Assembly (NCBI RefSeq): GCF_050016015.1
Contig: NZ_JBNHEQ010000053.1
Coordinates: 13,331 to 77,330 of the forward strand
Source of the DNA: Trichodesmium sp002260545
GTDB lineage: Bacteria; Cyanobacteriota; Cyanobacteriia; Cyanobacteriales; Microcoleaceae
DNA: 64,000 nucleotides
Reading direction: 5' to 3'
In this document: positions 56,556 to 64,000 of the stretch, piece after piece
Layout of the letters: the number at the start of each line of letters is the position of its first letter
Numbering within the stretch: position 1 is the stretch's first letter
Notes under the pieces: generated by a model
Database searches by the model: none
Seen by the model: only the letters and a program-made list of their open reading frames with translations
Told to the model about the DNA's origin: nothing
Made by a program: the position numbers and the translations under genes

Positions 56556-58268
56556 CTAAGGTATAGAACCTGTGCTAACTATATTCTCTTGGGTCGCTTC
56601 AGCATTATTGACAGACAAATTATCACACTTTTCTTGTTGACTAGCTGCTAGAAAAAAGTGATGAAATAGAGGGTGGGGACTACTAGGTCGAGATTGAAAC
56701 TCTGGATGAAATTGAGTAGCAATAAAAAAAGGATGAGCAGGAAGTTCAATAATTTCTACTAGCCTACCATCAGGAGATGTTCCACTTACCACATATCCTG
56801 TTTCTAAGAACAAATTCCGGTAAGCATTATTAAATTCATATCGATGTCTATGGCGTTCATAAATTACTTCTTGCTGATAAGTTTTAAATGCCAATGTGTC
56901 CCCTTGTAGACGGCAAGGATAAAGTCCCAGTCGCATAGTACCGCCCAAGTCTACTACATCTTGTTGTTCTGGCAATAAATTAATCACTGGATTTGGTGTT
57001 TGAGGGTCAAACTCCCCACTATGGGCATCATCCAATTCTGCTATGTTCCGTGCCCACTCAATTACCGCACATTGCATTCCTAGACATAACCCCAAAAAAG
57101 GAATTTTATTTAGTCTGGCATATTGAACTGTAGCTATTTTCCCATCAATACCTCTCACACCAAACCCACCTGGCACAATAATTCCATGAGCATTTTCTAG
57201 ATAGGTCTTGGCTCCATTGGCCTCTACATCTTCAGCATTTACCCAACGCAGATTTAAGTCCACACCAACAGCGATCGCTGCATGACGCAATGCTTCTACT
57301 ACTGATAGATAAGCATCACTGAGTTGAATATATTTACCCACTATGGCAATTTCTACAATAGTAGCAGTAGATGATTGGCCCGGATTAGTCTGTATTTCTT
57401 CTTTGTCTCTATGGTAAAGACGATTGACCAAAGTTTGCCATCTATCCAGATTTGGTTGACGTTGCTCCATTTTTAATAGTTCTAGAGCTTGGACTGCTAG
57501 TCCTTCTGCCTCTAACATTAGAGGTACTTCATAGATACTTTGAGCATCCTGAGATGTAACTACAGATTCTACAGGTACATCACAGAACTCGGACATTTTT
57601 TCCTTTAAGCCTTTACTAAGTTGGCGATCGCATCGACAGACCAAAATATCTGGCTGAATGCCAATGGAGCGTAATTCTTTAACGGAATGTTGAGTGGGCT
57701 TAGTTTTCATCTCCCCTGCTGAAGCAATCCAAGGGACCAGTGTCACATGGACATATAAAACGTTATTTCGTCCCACATCTTTACGAAATTGCCGAATTGC
57801 TTCTAAAAATGGTTGAGATTCGATATCTCCTACTGTCCCTCCTATTTCTGTGATTACTACATCTGGATTAGCATTTCTAGCGACCCTATGTATTCTTTCT
57901 TTTATTTCGTTGGTAATATGGGGGATAACCTGAACGGTTCCTCCTTGATAGTCCCCTCGTCTTTCTTTATTAATTACTGCCTGATAGATTGAACCTTGAG
58001 TAACACTGTTGAGGCGAGACATTGAGGTATCTGTAAATCGTTCATAGTGGCCTAAGTCTAGGTCTGTTTCTGCCCCATCTTCTGTGACAAAGACTTCTCC
58101 ATGTTGGAAAGGACTCATCGTCCCTGGATCTACATTAATATAAGGATCTAGTTTGAGAATGGAGACGGAATAATCCCGTGATTTGAGCAAACGACCTAAG
58201 CTTGCTGCTACAATTCCTTTACCAATACTGGATACTACTCCACCAGTTATAAATACAAATTTAGTCAT
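56556..58268 (-). CDS. pyrG: CTP synthase
   Basis: Makes CTP from UTP, ATP and glutamine. 570 aa; cyanobacterial enzymes are usually about 545-570. The N-terminal amidoligase domain begins MTKFVFITGGVVSSIGKGIV and contains KLDPYINVDPGTMSPFQHGE and VFVTEDGAETDLDLGHYERF. The C-terminal class I glutamine amidotransferase has the nucleophile Cys in FLGLCLGMQCAVIEWARN and the His/Glu pair in FHPEFQSRP. The last 25 residues are a variable tail. Intact, monocistronic. Confidence 0.97.
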   Translation of the reverse strand: MTKFVFITGGVVSSIGKGIVAASLGRLLKSRDYSVSILKLDPYINVDPGTMSPFQHGEVFVTEDGAETDLDLGHYERFTDTSMSRLNSVTQGSIYQAVINKERRGDYQGGTVQVIPHITNEIKERIHRVARNANPDVVITEIGGTVGDIESQPFLEAIRQFRKDVGRNNVLYVHVTLVPWIASAGEMKTKPTQHSVKELRSIGIQPDILVCRCDRQLSKGLKEKMSEFCDVPVESVVTSQDAQSIYEVPLMLEAEGLAVQALELLKMEQRQPNLDRWQTLVNRLYHRDKEEIQTNPGQSSTATIVEIAIVGKYIQLSDAYLSVVEALRHAAIAVGVDLNLRWVNAEDVEANGAKTYLENAHGIIVPGGFGVRGIDGKIATVQYARLNKIPFLGLCLGMQCAVIEWARNIAELDDAHSGEFDPQTPNPVINLLPEQQDVVDLGGTMRLGLYPCRLQGDTLAFKTYQQEVIYERHRHRYEFNNAYRNLFLETGYVVSGTSPDGRLVEIIELPAHPFFIATQFHPEFQSRPSSPHPLFHHFFLAASQQEKCDNLSVNNAEATQENIVSTGSIP

Positions 58269-59815
58269 AGATTTTTTTCTCTAAGGATAGAAGGAAGTTG
58301 TAAACTTTAGATTAGCCACACTAATTTATACGACCCATGCTTTTGGTGTAGCCTACCATTTGGCATAGCAAAGAGATATTGGGCTAGACTCATCTATAAT
58401 TACATTACATTTTTTCTATCTCATATCTTTTTGAGGGAATTATCAAGAATTTACTAATCTCTAGCTTCGGCAAAAGTATTATATACAGTAATTAAAAACT
58501 ATAGCGCTACAGTTAACCTAACTGTTATGCCTTTCTATCTGATATCTATTTTAGGGGGGGTGGCATAATCTAGATAATTATAAATATCTACACTACTTGT
58601 TCTCGTTCCTATTGATTAAAACTACTTCCTACTCCCTATCCCTAAGAAATCAAATCATATCCGCACTTCAGCAAAGCCTTTTAGGAAATTACCAATTCTT
58701 GGTAACCTCTATTTCCGCAAAAGTATCATAATATATATAGCAATCCTATTTTATTAGTGGCAAAAATATTCCCACTTTTTGGTATGGAGGTATCAAGGCA
58801 ATGGGCAATGGGTAAGAGTTTTAGAGTTTATTTCTAGTTTTTGAATTGTTACAACCTATTTAGGATTGCTATCTTAATTAGGGCTTGCTGATTAAATCTC
58901 AAAGCATTTACAGATAAATGTTTTAGCCTTTTTAGGTTGTTCATTAATTGATAATTGATAATGGATAATTGATAATTACCGAAATATTGTGGTTTAAAGC
59001 CTCCCCTTTTAAGGGGATAATAAATAAAAATTTTCCTGTTTGTCAATCCTCTCCTTTTCAAGGAGAGGTAATTCGCGCATTCTTAATTCTTGAACTCTGG
59101 TTAAAACCGTTACGGAATTGAAGATCAGGAAATATCCTAGCACTTTTTTTTCCTTAAAAGGAGAGGCTTTAAACCAGAATTATTTAATAATTAATAATTA
59201 ATAATTAATAATTAATTATTCGGTAAAAAGTACCAGGTTTTCAGCTCTTAATGCTCATGTATATTAGTATTTTCGGCGCATAGTTGGGCAAAAAAATACT
59301 CCCCTACTCCCCTACTCCTTAAAAAAGACTTTTTCAGCAAAACCTAATTAAGGCTGGTTGATTAACTCTCAAAGTATTTACAGATAAAGGCTCAAGCCTT
59401 TTTGTAGCGAACAAACACAAGCTTTTGAGTCTAAAAACCTCAAAATGCTAACTTTTTGATTAGACAAGGGCGCAAAAATCAAGGGATAGTTGCTCATCCT
59501 ACTTACTCTATAATTTCCATTTCTCCTGACTTCTAACTTCTACCCTCACTCATATTTTTCAGCAAACCCTAATTAAAAACTATAGCGCTATAGTTAATCT
59601 AACTTTTTCTATTATCCCTACTCAATACCTAGTCTTTACATAACTACCAAGAATTGGTACTATATAGCTTCAGCAAAAGTATCATATAGAGTAACTAAAA
59701 ACTATAGCGCTATAGTTAATCTAACTTTTATCCCACTAAAACCTATAAAGGCAAAACATAATTTATGGAGTGGCGCTTCTCGTAAGTCCAGCTAAGAATT
59801 AATATTTAATTTTTG
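58269..59815. other. 1.5-kb intergenic region made of dispersed repeats
   Basis: No gene recognised. AACTATAGCGCTATAGTTAA-type palindromes occur near 58498, 59577 and 59698, two of them within larger repeated blocks (AGCTTCRGCAAAAGTAT upstream). Copies of the ~110-bp repeat lie near 58966-59070 and, partly, at 59140-59225. A repeated TTGCTGATTAAATCTCAAAG block occurs at about 58884 and, diverged, at about 59348. Confidence 0.7.
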
Positions 59816-60082
59816 CTAAAATTTAGCCTTAATAGTAAAAGAGTAATCCCCACCAGGTTCTAGTTGATAATCCCATTTTTCTAGAAACCTACCCAAAGGT
59901 TCTTGAATTAGGGCACGTCCTTGAGAAGGTTGAATATATAGAGTTTTTCCCTGTCTAAAACGCCATTTAAAGTACCAACCAAAAGGACCAGCACTAACCT
60001 CTCCTTCAATAGTGCCTTTTTGCCAAGAGTGGCAAGTTATTCTGACGTAAGCAGTAGTTTGTGGTAGACCCTTAGAACTCAT
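59816..60082 (-). CDS. DUF3146-family cyanobacterial protein
   Basis: 88 aa, matching the length and pattern of the cyanobacteria-specific DUF3146 family: TTAYVRITCHSWQKGTIEGE, VSAGPFGWYFKWRFRQGKTL, GRALIQEPLGRFLEKWDYQL and the ending GGDYSFTIKAKF. It is beta-rich and cytoplasmic. No function has been assigned to the family. pth follows upstream on the same strand with a 254-bp spacer. Confidence 0.85.
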   Translation of the reverse strand: MSSKGLPQTTAYVRITCHSWQKGTIEGEVSAGPFGWYFKWRFRQGKTLYIQPSQGRALIQEPLGRFLEKWDYQLEPGGDYSFTIKAKF

Positions 60083-60336
60083 TAATAGTTATCAAGTCAA
60101 TCTTTCACTCACTCAAAAATTATTTCTACTGGAGTGACACAGCTAAATTCTGTGCATTAGGGCTAGTTCATTTGATTCAAGGTTATGTATTAATTTGAAT
60201 ACCGAACCCGTCCCTACTATTTCAACATTTTAATTGTGTCACTACACTACTGGACTAACACAGTTGCAACATTTTTAGGTGTGTCGCTGCACTACTATGG
60301 ATCAAAAGCCTTGAAAATACTTTCTGAATAATTTAA

Positions 60337-60981
60337 TTAATCTTCTGGTAGTATTATAGTTTTACTGTTATAGAGACTCATCGCTTTTTCAATTCCTTGT
60401 TTAAGAGAAAGTTCTACTGCATCTACAACCAGTTCCAGCACTTGAGTCATTAATTTGTTTTCTGTAGAACTAAACTTTCCTAAAACATGACTAATAGTTT
60501 TTGGGTCTCCACTCTCAGCAGTAACATTTTTGGGCTTACCAATACCTATTCGCAAACGAGGAAATTCTTGGGTTCCCAAATGAGCGATCGCCGACTTCAT
60601 CCCATTATGGCCACCTGCTGAACCTGACAAACGTAGTCGCAGTCGTCCCATGGGTAAATCCATATCATCATACACTATCAGCACAGAAGAAGATGGTAGT
60701 TTATACCAATCTACCACCGCACGAATTGCTTGTCCCGACCTATTCATATAAGTTAAGGGCTTCAATAAGTAAATTTTTTCAGCTTTTGTGCTTCTGCCTT
60801 CTCCGAATTCTGCTTTAAATTTACGATTTTCTGATAAAGAAATTTGCCATATATTAGCTAGATTATCAACTACAGCAAATCCTATATTATGCCGAGTTTG
60901 ATTATATTTTGCCTCTGGGTTTCCCAAACCTACAATCAATTTAGGAATCACTAATTTTTGCCCTGCCGCCACCTCTTTCAT
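60337..60981 (-). CDS. pth: Peptidyl-tRNA hydrolase
   Basis: Releases peptides from prematurely dissociated peptidyl-tRNA. 214 aa. The active-site segments are GLGNPEAKYNQTRHNIGF (Asn and catalytic His), YDDMDLPMGRLRLRLSGSAG and GGHNGMKSAIAHLG. A conserved Pth C-terminal helix follows. The N-terminal MKEVAAGQKLVIP is a little longer than usual. It sits upstream of DUF3146 and downstream of tatA, all on the minus strand. Confidence 0.96.
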   Translation of the reverse strand: MKEVAAGQKLVIPKLIVGLGNPEAKYNQTRHNIGFAVVDNLANIWQISLSENRKFKAEFGEGRSTKAEKIYLLKPLTYMNRSGQAIRAVVDWYKLPSSSVLIVYDDMDLPMGRLRLRLSGSAGGHNGMKSAIAHLGTQEFPRLRIGIGKPKNVTAESGDPKTISHVLGKFSSTENKLMTQVLELVVDAVELSLKQGIEKAMSLYNSKTIILPED

Positions 60982-61202
60982 TGCCTTAAAATTAAAAATT
61001 TTATCTCAAAACTATAATAATCTTTTAGATTGGCTCAGGTGATTTTTTTTCTACTTTTACCGGATAAATAATTAATAATTATTAATTAAATAATTCAGCA
61101 TAATTATCCTCCCCCTTCAAGGGGAAAAAAAGTGCTAGGATATTTCCTTATATTCAATTCCCTTACGGTTTTAACCAGAGGTAATTATCCATTAATGAAA
61201 AA

Positions 61203-61475
61203 TTAGCTTTTCTGAGACACATCTGTGGGAGAAGAAACATTTACGGCTTCTTTGGAATCTGATTCAGGTTGATATTTACTTGCTTGAGGCACTTCTTCTA
61301 ACTGTTTTGCTTCTCGTTTAAATTCATTTTCAAACTCTTTAGCTCCTGCCTTAAAACTATTTATAGCTTGCCCTAAACTACGACCAATTTCTGGCAGTTT
61401 CTTCGGACCAAATATTAAAAGAGCTACTACCAGAATAACAATCATTTCTGGGAGACCAATACCAAATATATTCAT
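61203..61475 (-). CDS. tatA: Twin-arginine translocase subunit TatA/TatE
   Basis: 90-aa Tat pore component in the plasma or thylakoid membrane. One N-terminal TM helix (LPEMIVILVVALLIFGPKKL) is followed by the FGPKKLPEIGRSLGQAI hinge and amphipathic helix (SFKAGAKEFENEFKREAKQL), then a polar tail. Residue composition and length fit TatA/E rather than TatB. It stands alone, as usual in cyanobacteria. Confidence 0.95.
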   Translation of the reverse strand: MNIFGIGLPEMIVILVVALLIFGPKKLPEIGRSLGQAINSFKAGAKEFENEFKREAKQLEEVPQASKYQPESDSKEAVNVSSPTDVSQKS

Positions 61476-61773
61476 CTTGTTTTACTCCTAAAAATTTACT
61501 TGAAGTTAGCATAAAATTAATGTAAGCATTTCCTGCATAATGCTATGCAAACAGCTTTTTAATTAACAATGTAATTCGATAGACTATTCAGGTTAACTGA
61601 TGGATTTTTACCCATACTTTATAATTCTATGAAATCTCTAAATTGCTTTTTCCTCTCTTAAAGGTAATAAAGCTGATAGCCGAGAGCTGAACGCTGAATG
61701 CTTACAAACTAATATATAGGGCTGAAGAAATTCAAGTTAACTAAATTTCTTAGCCCTACTACCTAAACTTAAT

Positions 61774-61977
61774 TTATTTAGTTAGACTTGCCCAGTCAAC
61801 ATCAACATTCTCTAACAACAAGGAAGAGTTGTAGATTTGTAAAATAATCAACAAGAAGACAAAAAATAAGCCTATAAAAACGGCCATTAATAGTGTAGTT
61901 CCCCAACCAGGAGATACTTTACCATACTCAGAGTTTAAGGGTTTGAGGATGTCTCCTAATCCAGTTCTTTGTGACAT
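61774..61977 (-). CDS. psbH: Photosystem II reaction centre protein H
   Basis: 67-aa single-span PSII subunit needed for stable assembly and Q_A/Q_B function. It starts MSQRTGLGDILKPLNSEYGK, with the conserved VSPGWGTTLLMAVFIGLFFV TM region. It lies head-to-head with psbN, 87 bp apart, the common cyanobacterial arrangement. A short intergenic promoter region serves both. Confidence 0.97.
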   Translation of the reverse strand: MSQRTGLGDILKPLNSEYGKVSPGWGTTLLMAVFIGLFFVFLLIILQIYNSSLLLENVDVDWASLTK

Positions 61978-62064
61978 AATTTTCGATTTTTACTATTTTC
62001 AGCAGAAAATTTTAATGTTTTGTAATATTGTATATGTATAACACTCATAATTTTAATCAATTAT

Positions 62065-62196
62065 ATGGAACCTGCAACAGTTCTTAGTATTTCGATAGCT
62101 GTAATGGTTGTGGCCATTACTGGATTTTCTGTTTATACAGCTTTTGGACCTCCATCAAAGGAGTTGGCCGATCCTTTTGAAGATCATGAAGATTAG
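62065..62196 (+). CDS. psbN: PsbN, photosystem assembly factor
   Basis: 43 aa, found by reading the plus strand opposite psbH: MEPATVLSISIAVMVVAITG, then FSVYTAFGPPSKELADPFED and HED. It is a single-TM thylakoid protein; despite its name it acts in PSII assembly/repair rather than as a core subunit. The FGPPSKEL-x-DPF-x-x-HED tail is diagnostic. Confidence 0.96.
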   Translation: MEPATVLSISIAVMVVAITGFSVYTAFGPPSKELADPFEDHED

Positions 62197-62420
62197 GAGT
62201 TTATGGGACTAATTTAAAACCTCGTTCTTGGAGATGGGGAGATGGAGAGATGGGAGGGGTGGAGAGATGGGGAGATGGGGAGGTAGGGAGCAAAATTATG
62301 GAAAAGCCTATTTTTAAATATTGCTCTGCTGATTAAATCTCAAAACCTTTACATATAAAGGCTAAAGCATTTTTATAATCAAAAAAGTGCCGATCGCTCA
62401 GGCAGAAAAATTAAAGCCAA

Positions 62421-62726
62421 ATGTTGAAATGGGCACATTACAGATTTGAAGTTTTCTTGAAACATAAAGCTATTGAGTATAACAAAGTTGTTTTAGATGT
62501 TTCAGAAGCATACAAAGGGCAAAACTGTTAGTTGGACTGGTGAAGTTTTGCACAATTTGAGTTAGGTGGCAAAAAAGTTGTGACAGGCAGTGATGGCTTT
62601 CTTCTTGACCGCGACTTGAATGGAGCGCGTGGAATTTTGATTAAGAGCGTGGTAGAAAATTTTTCTACCACTTTGGGAGATACCCACTCAGTAATTAGAT
62701 TACTGTCCATTGTTAAAATTTGTTAG
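62421..62726 (+). pseudogene. IS200/IS605-family TnpB C-terminal remnant
   Basis: MLKWAHYRFEVFLKHKAIEY, then NKVVLDVSEAYKGQN, then a frameshift to KTVSWTGEVLHNL, and another to KKVVTGSDGFLLDRDLNGAR GI. This is the C-terminal part of TnpB, with the last RuvC motif (DRDLNGARG). The zinc-finger CPxC motifs and the whole N-terminal half are gone. At least two frameshifts/indels make it inactive. No tnpA or element ends were found. Confidence 0.8.
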
Positions 62727-62850
62727 AAAAATTCTATCGGATAACTCTTTCAACTACCTTCTCATATAATTCCCTGTTCTTCCTAACTACTCCCTACTCC
62801 CTAATTGATAATATAATTTTTTAAATCCTGATATTTATTTGTATAGTTTA

Positions 62851-63951
62851 ATGGGCAACATATTTGGACATTTATTTCGAGTAACAACCTTCGGTGAATC
62901 CCACGGAGGAGGAGTAGGAGTTGTAATTGATGGTTGCCCACCAAAGCTAGAAATAGATGTTAAAGAAATTCAATATGAGTTAGACCGTAGACGTCCAGGG
63001 CAAAGCAAAATTACTACACCCCGTAAAGAAACTGATACTTGTGAAATACTGTCTGGGGTATTTGAAGGTCAAACCTTGGGCACACCAATTATGATTTTGG
63101 TTAAAAATAAGGATACTCGTCCCCAAGATTATCAGGAGATGGCTATTAAATATCGTCCATCTCATGCTGATGCAACTTATGACGCTAAATATGGTATCAG
63201 AAATTGGCAAGGTGGAGGGCGCTCTTCGGCCAGAGAGACAATTGGACGAGTAGCTGCAGGGGCGATCGCTAAAAAAATTCTGCAACAATATTCTGGTGTG
63301 GAAATTGTAGGTTATGTGAAGCGCATCAAAAATTTAGAGGCTATTGTTGATTCAACAACAGTAACTATAGAACAGGTAGAAAGTAATATTGTGCGTTGTC
63401 CAGATACTGAATGTGCCGAAAGAATGATTGAATTAGTCGAACAAATACGGGACGAGGGAGATTCTGTGGGAGGTGTGGTAGAATGTATAGTCCGGAATTT
63501 GCCGAAAGGTTTGGGTTCTCCTGTATTTGATAAACTAGAGGCCGATTTAGCTAAGGGTGTAATGTCTTTGCCAGCGAGCAAAGGATTTGAAATTGGTTCT
63601 GGTTTTGCAGGTACTACTCTGACAGGTAGCGAGCATAATGATGAATTTTATACAGATGAACAAGGTGAGATTCGTACTTTGACTAACCGTTCTGGTGGAA
63701 TACAGGGTGGCATCTCTAATGGAGAAAATATTGTATTAAGGGCTGCATTTAAACCTACTGCAACAATTAGGAAAGAGCAGCGGACTGTTAGTCGTGAAGG
63801 TGAGGAGACATTATTAGCAGCGAAGGGAAGGCATGACCCTTGTGTTTTACCTAGAGCTGTGCCTATGGTAGAAGCAATGGTGGCTATAGTTTTATGTGAC
63901 CACTTATTACGTCATTATGGACAATGTAAGACCTTAAATTCATTACATTAA
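62851..63951 (+). CDS. aroC: Chorismate synthase
   Basis: Last step of the shikimate pathway: EPSP to chorismate, needing reduced FMN. 366 aa from ATG 62851 (MGNIFGHLFRVTTFGESHGG). The TTG 12 bases further upstream is unlikely. Signatures are FGESHGGGVGVVIDG, RRPGQSKITTPRKETD, RPSHADATYDAKYG and GRSSARETIGRVAAGAIAKK; the C-terminal GRHDPCVLPRAVPMVEAM is intact. It is followed at once by TTGATAATTGATAA repeats to the window edge. Confidence 0.97.
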   Translation: MGNIFGHLFRVTTFGESHGGGVGVVIDGCPPKLEIDVKEIQYELDRRRPGQSKITTPRKETDTCEILSGVFEGQTLGTPIMILVKNKDTRPQDYQEMAIKYRPSHADATYDAKYGIRNWQGGGRSSARETIGRVAAGAIAKKILQQYSGVEIVGYVKRIKNLEAIVDSTTVTIEQVESNIVRCPDTECAERMIELVEQIRDEGDSVGGVVECIVRNLPKGLGSPVFDKLEADLAKGVMSLPASKGFEIGSGFAGTTLTGSEHNDEFYTDEQGEIRTLTNRSGGIQGGISNGENIVLRAAFKPTATIRKEQRTVSREGEETLLAAKGRHDPCVLPRAVPMVEAMVAIVLCDHLLRHYGQCKTLNSLH

Positions 63952-64000
63952 TTGATAATTGATAATTGATAATTGATAATTGATAATTGATAATTGATAA
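63952..64000. repeat. TTGATAA tandem repeat after aroC
   Basis: About seven TTGATAA heptamers (TTGATAATTGATAA) reach the right edge of the window. Confidence 0.85.

Noticed and set aside
1..64000. CRISPR array or tRNA genes
   Set aside because: No direct repeats with unique spacers of CRISPR size were seen (repeats are contiguous STRRs or palindromes), and no tRNA-like TTC-loop/acceptor pattern was recognised by eye.

Overview
The window is chromosomal DNA from a filamentous, non-picocyanobacterial cyanobacterium. The evidence is psbH/psbN, a sufR-sufBCDS locus, DUF3146, many GCGATCGC (HIP1) octamers, heptanucleotide tandem repeats (STRRs) and long AT-rich intergenic regions full of dispersed palindromes. 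The repeat load and low GC suggest an Oscillatoriales-type organism such as the Okeania/Trichodesmium/Moorea group; that placement is inference. Three runs of exactly 100 N (7498-7597, 22534-22633, 28559-28658) are scaffold gaps, each inside a tandem repeat.

Layout. 1-743: 3' part of ctaB (heme O synthase). 744-3400: decayed coding sequence, an IS4/IS701-type transposase remnant and a PD-(D/E)XK-like protein. 3410-17084: a multidrug-efflux locus with a divergent TetR regulator, a membrane fusion protein with expanded coiled-coil arms, a TPR-CHAT protein, and two tandem RND pumps sharing a 383-bp identical tract. 17391-20345: a fragment, a Uma2 protein and glucokinase. 20708-26632: a PEP-CTERM lectin-like gene broken by one stop, a cbiG-cobJ fusion (cobalamin synthesis), a cytochrome b561-like protein and small secreted proteins. 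27194-35008: sufS, sufD, sufC, sufB (minus strand) and divergent sufR with a matching SufR operator. 35235-35352: a 5S rRNA with its own promoter and terminator but no 16S/23S beside it. 35992-40521: TerB-like protein, nadC, a peptidoglycan-binding/C39-like peptidase and a hypothetical protein. 41145-43435: a three-gene bufferin-type RiPP operon (DUF2282 peptide, DUF692/MNIO enzyme, DUF2063 partner). 43769-47823: small antitoxin-like gene, LRAT-like and PIN-domain remnants, a glycosyltransferase and a second PEP-CTERM gene with one premature stop. 48693-63951: carB, an Imm17-like protein, a ROK kinase, pyrG, DUF3146, pth, tatA, psbH, psbN, a tnpB remnant and aroC.

How the genes work together. 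The efflux locus supplies regulator, adaptor and two pumps but no outer-membrane channel. The suf genes form the Fe-S assembly system under SufR. The buf operon should make a periplasmic, Cys-modified, metal-binding peptide. Many other genes are single housekeeping units (carB, pyrG, nadC, aroC, pth, glk).

The most striking non-coding signal is a family of exactly 28-bp palindromes with fixed GTAGGG/CCCTAC ends and interchangeable self-complementary cores. Other families are foldback elements carrying STRR arrays, AAACCGGGTT elements, and a ~110-bp dispersed repeat. Several repeats have become part of gene ends or leaders.
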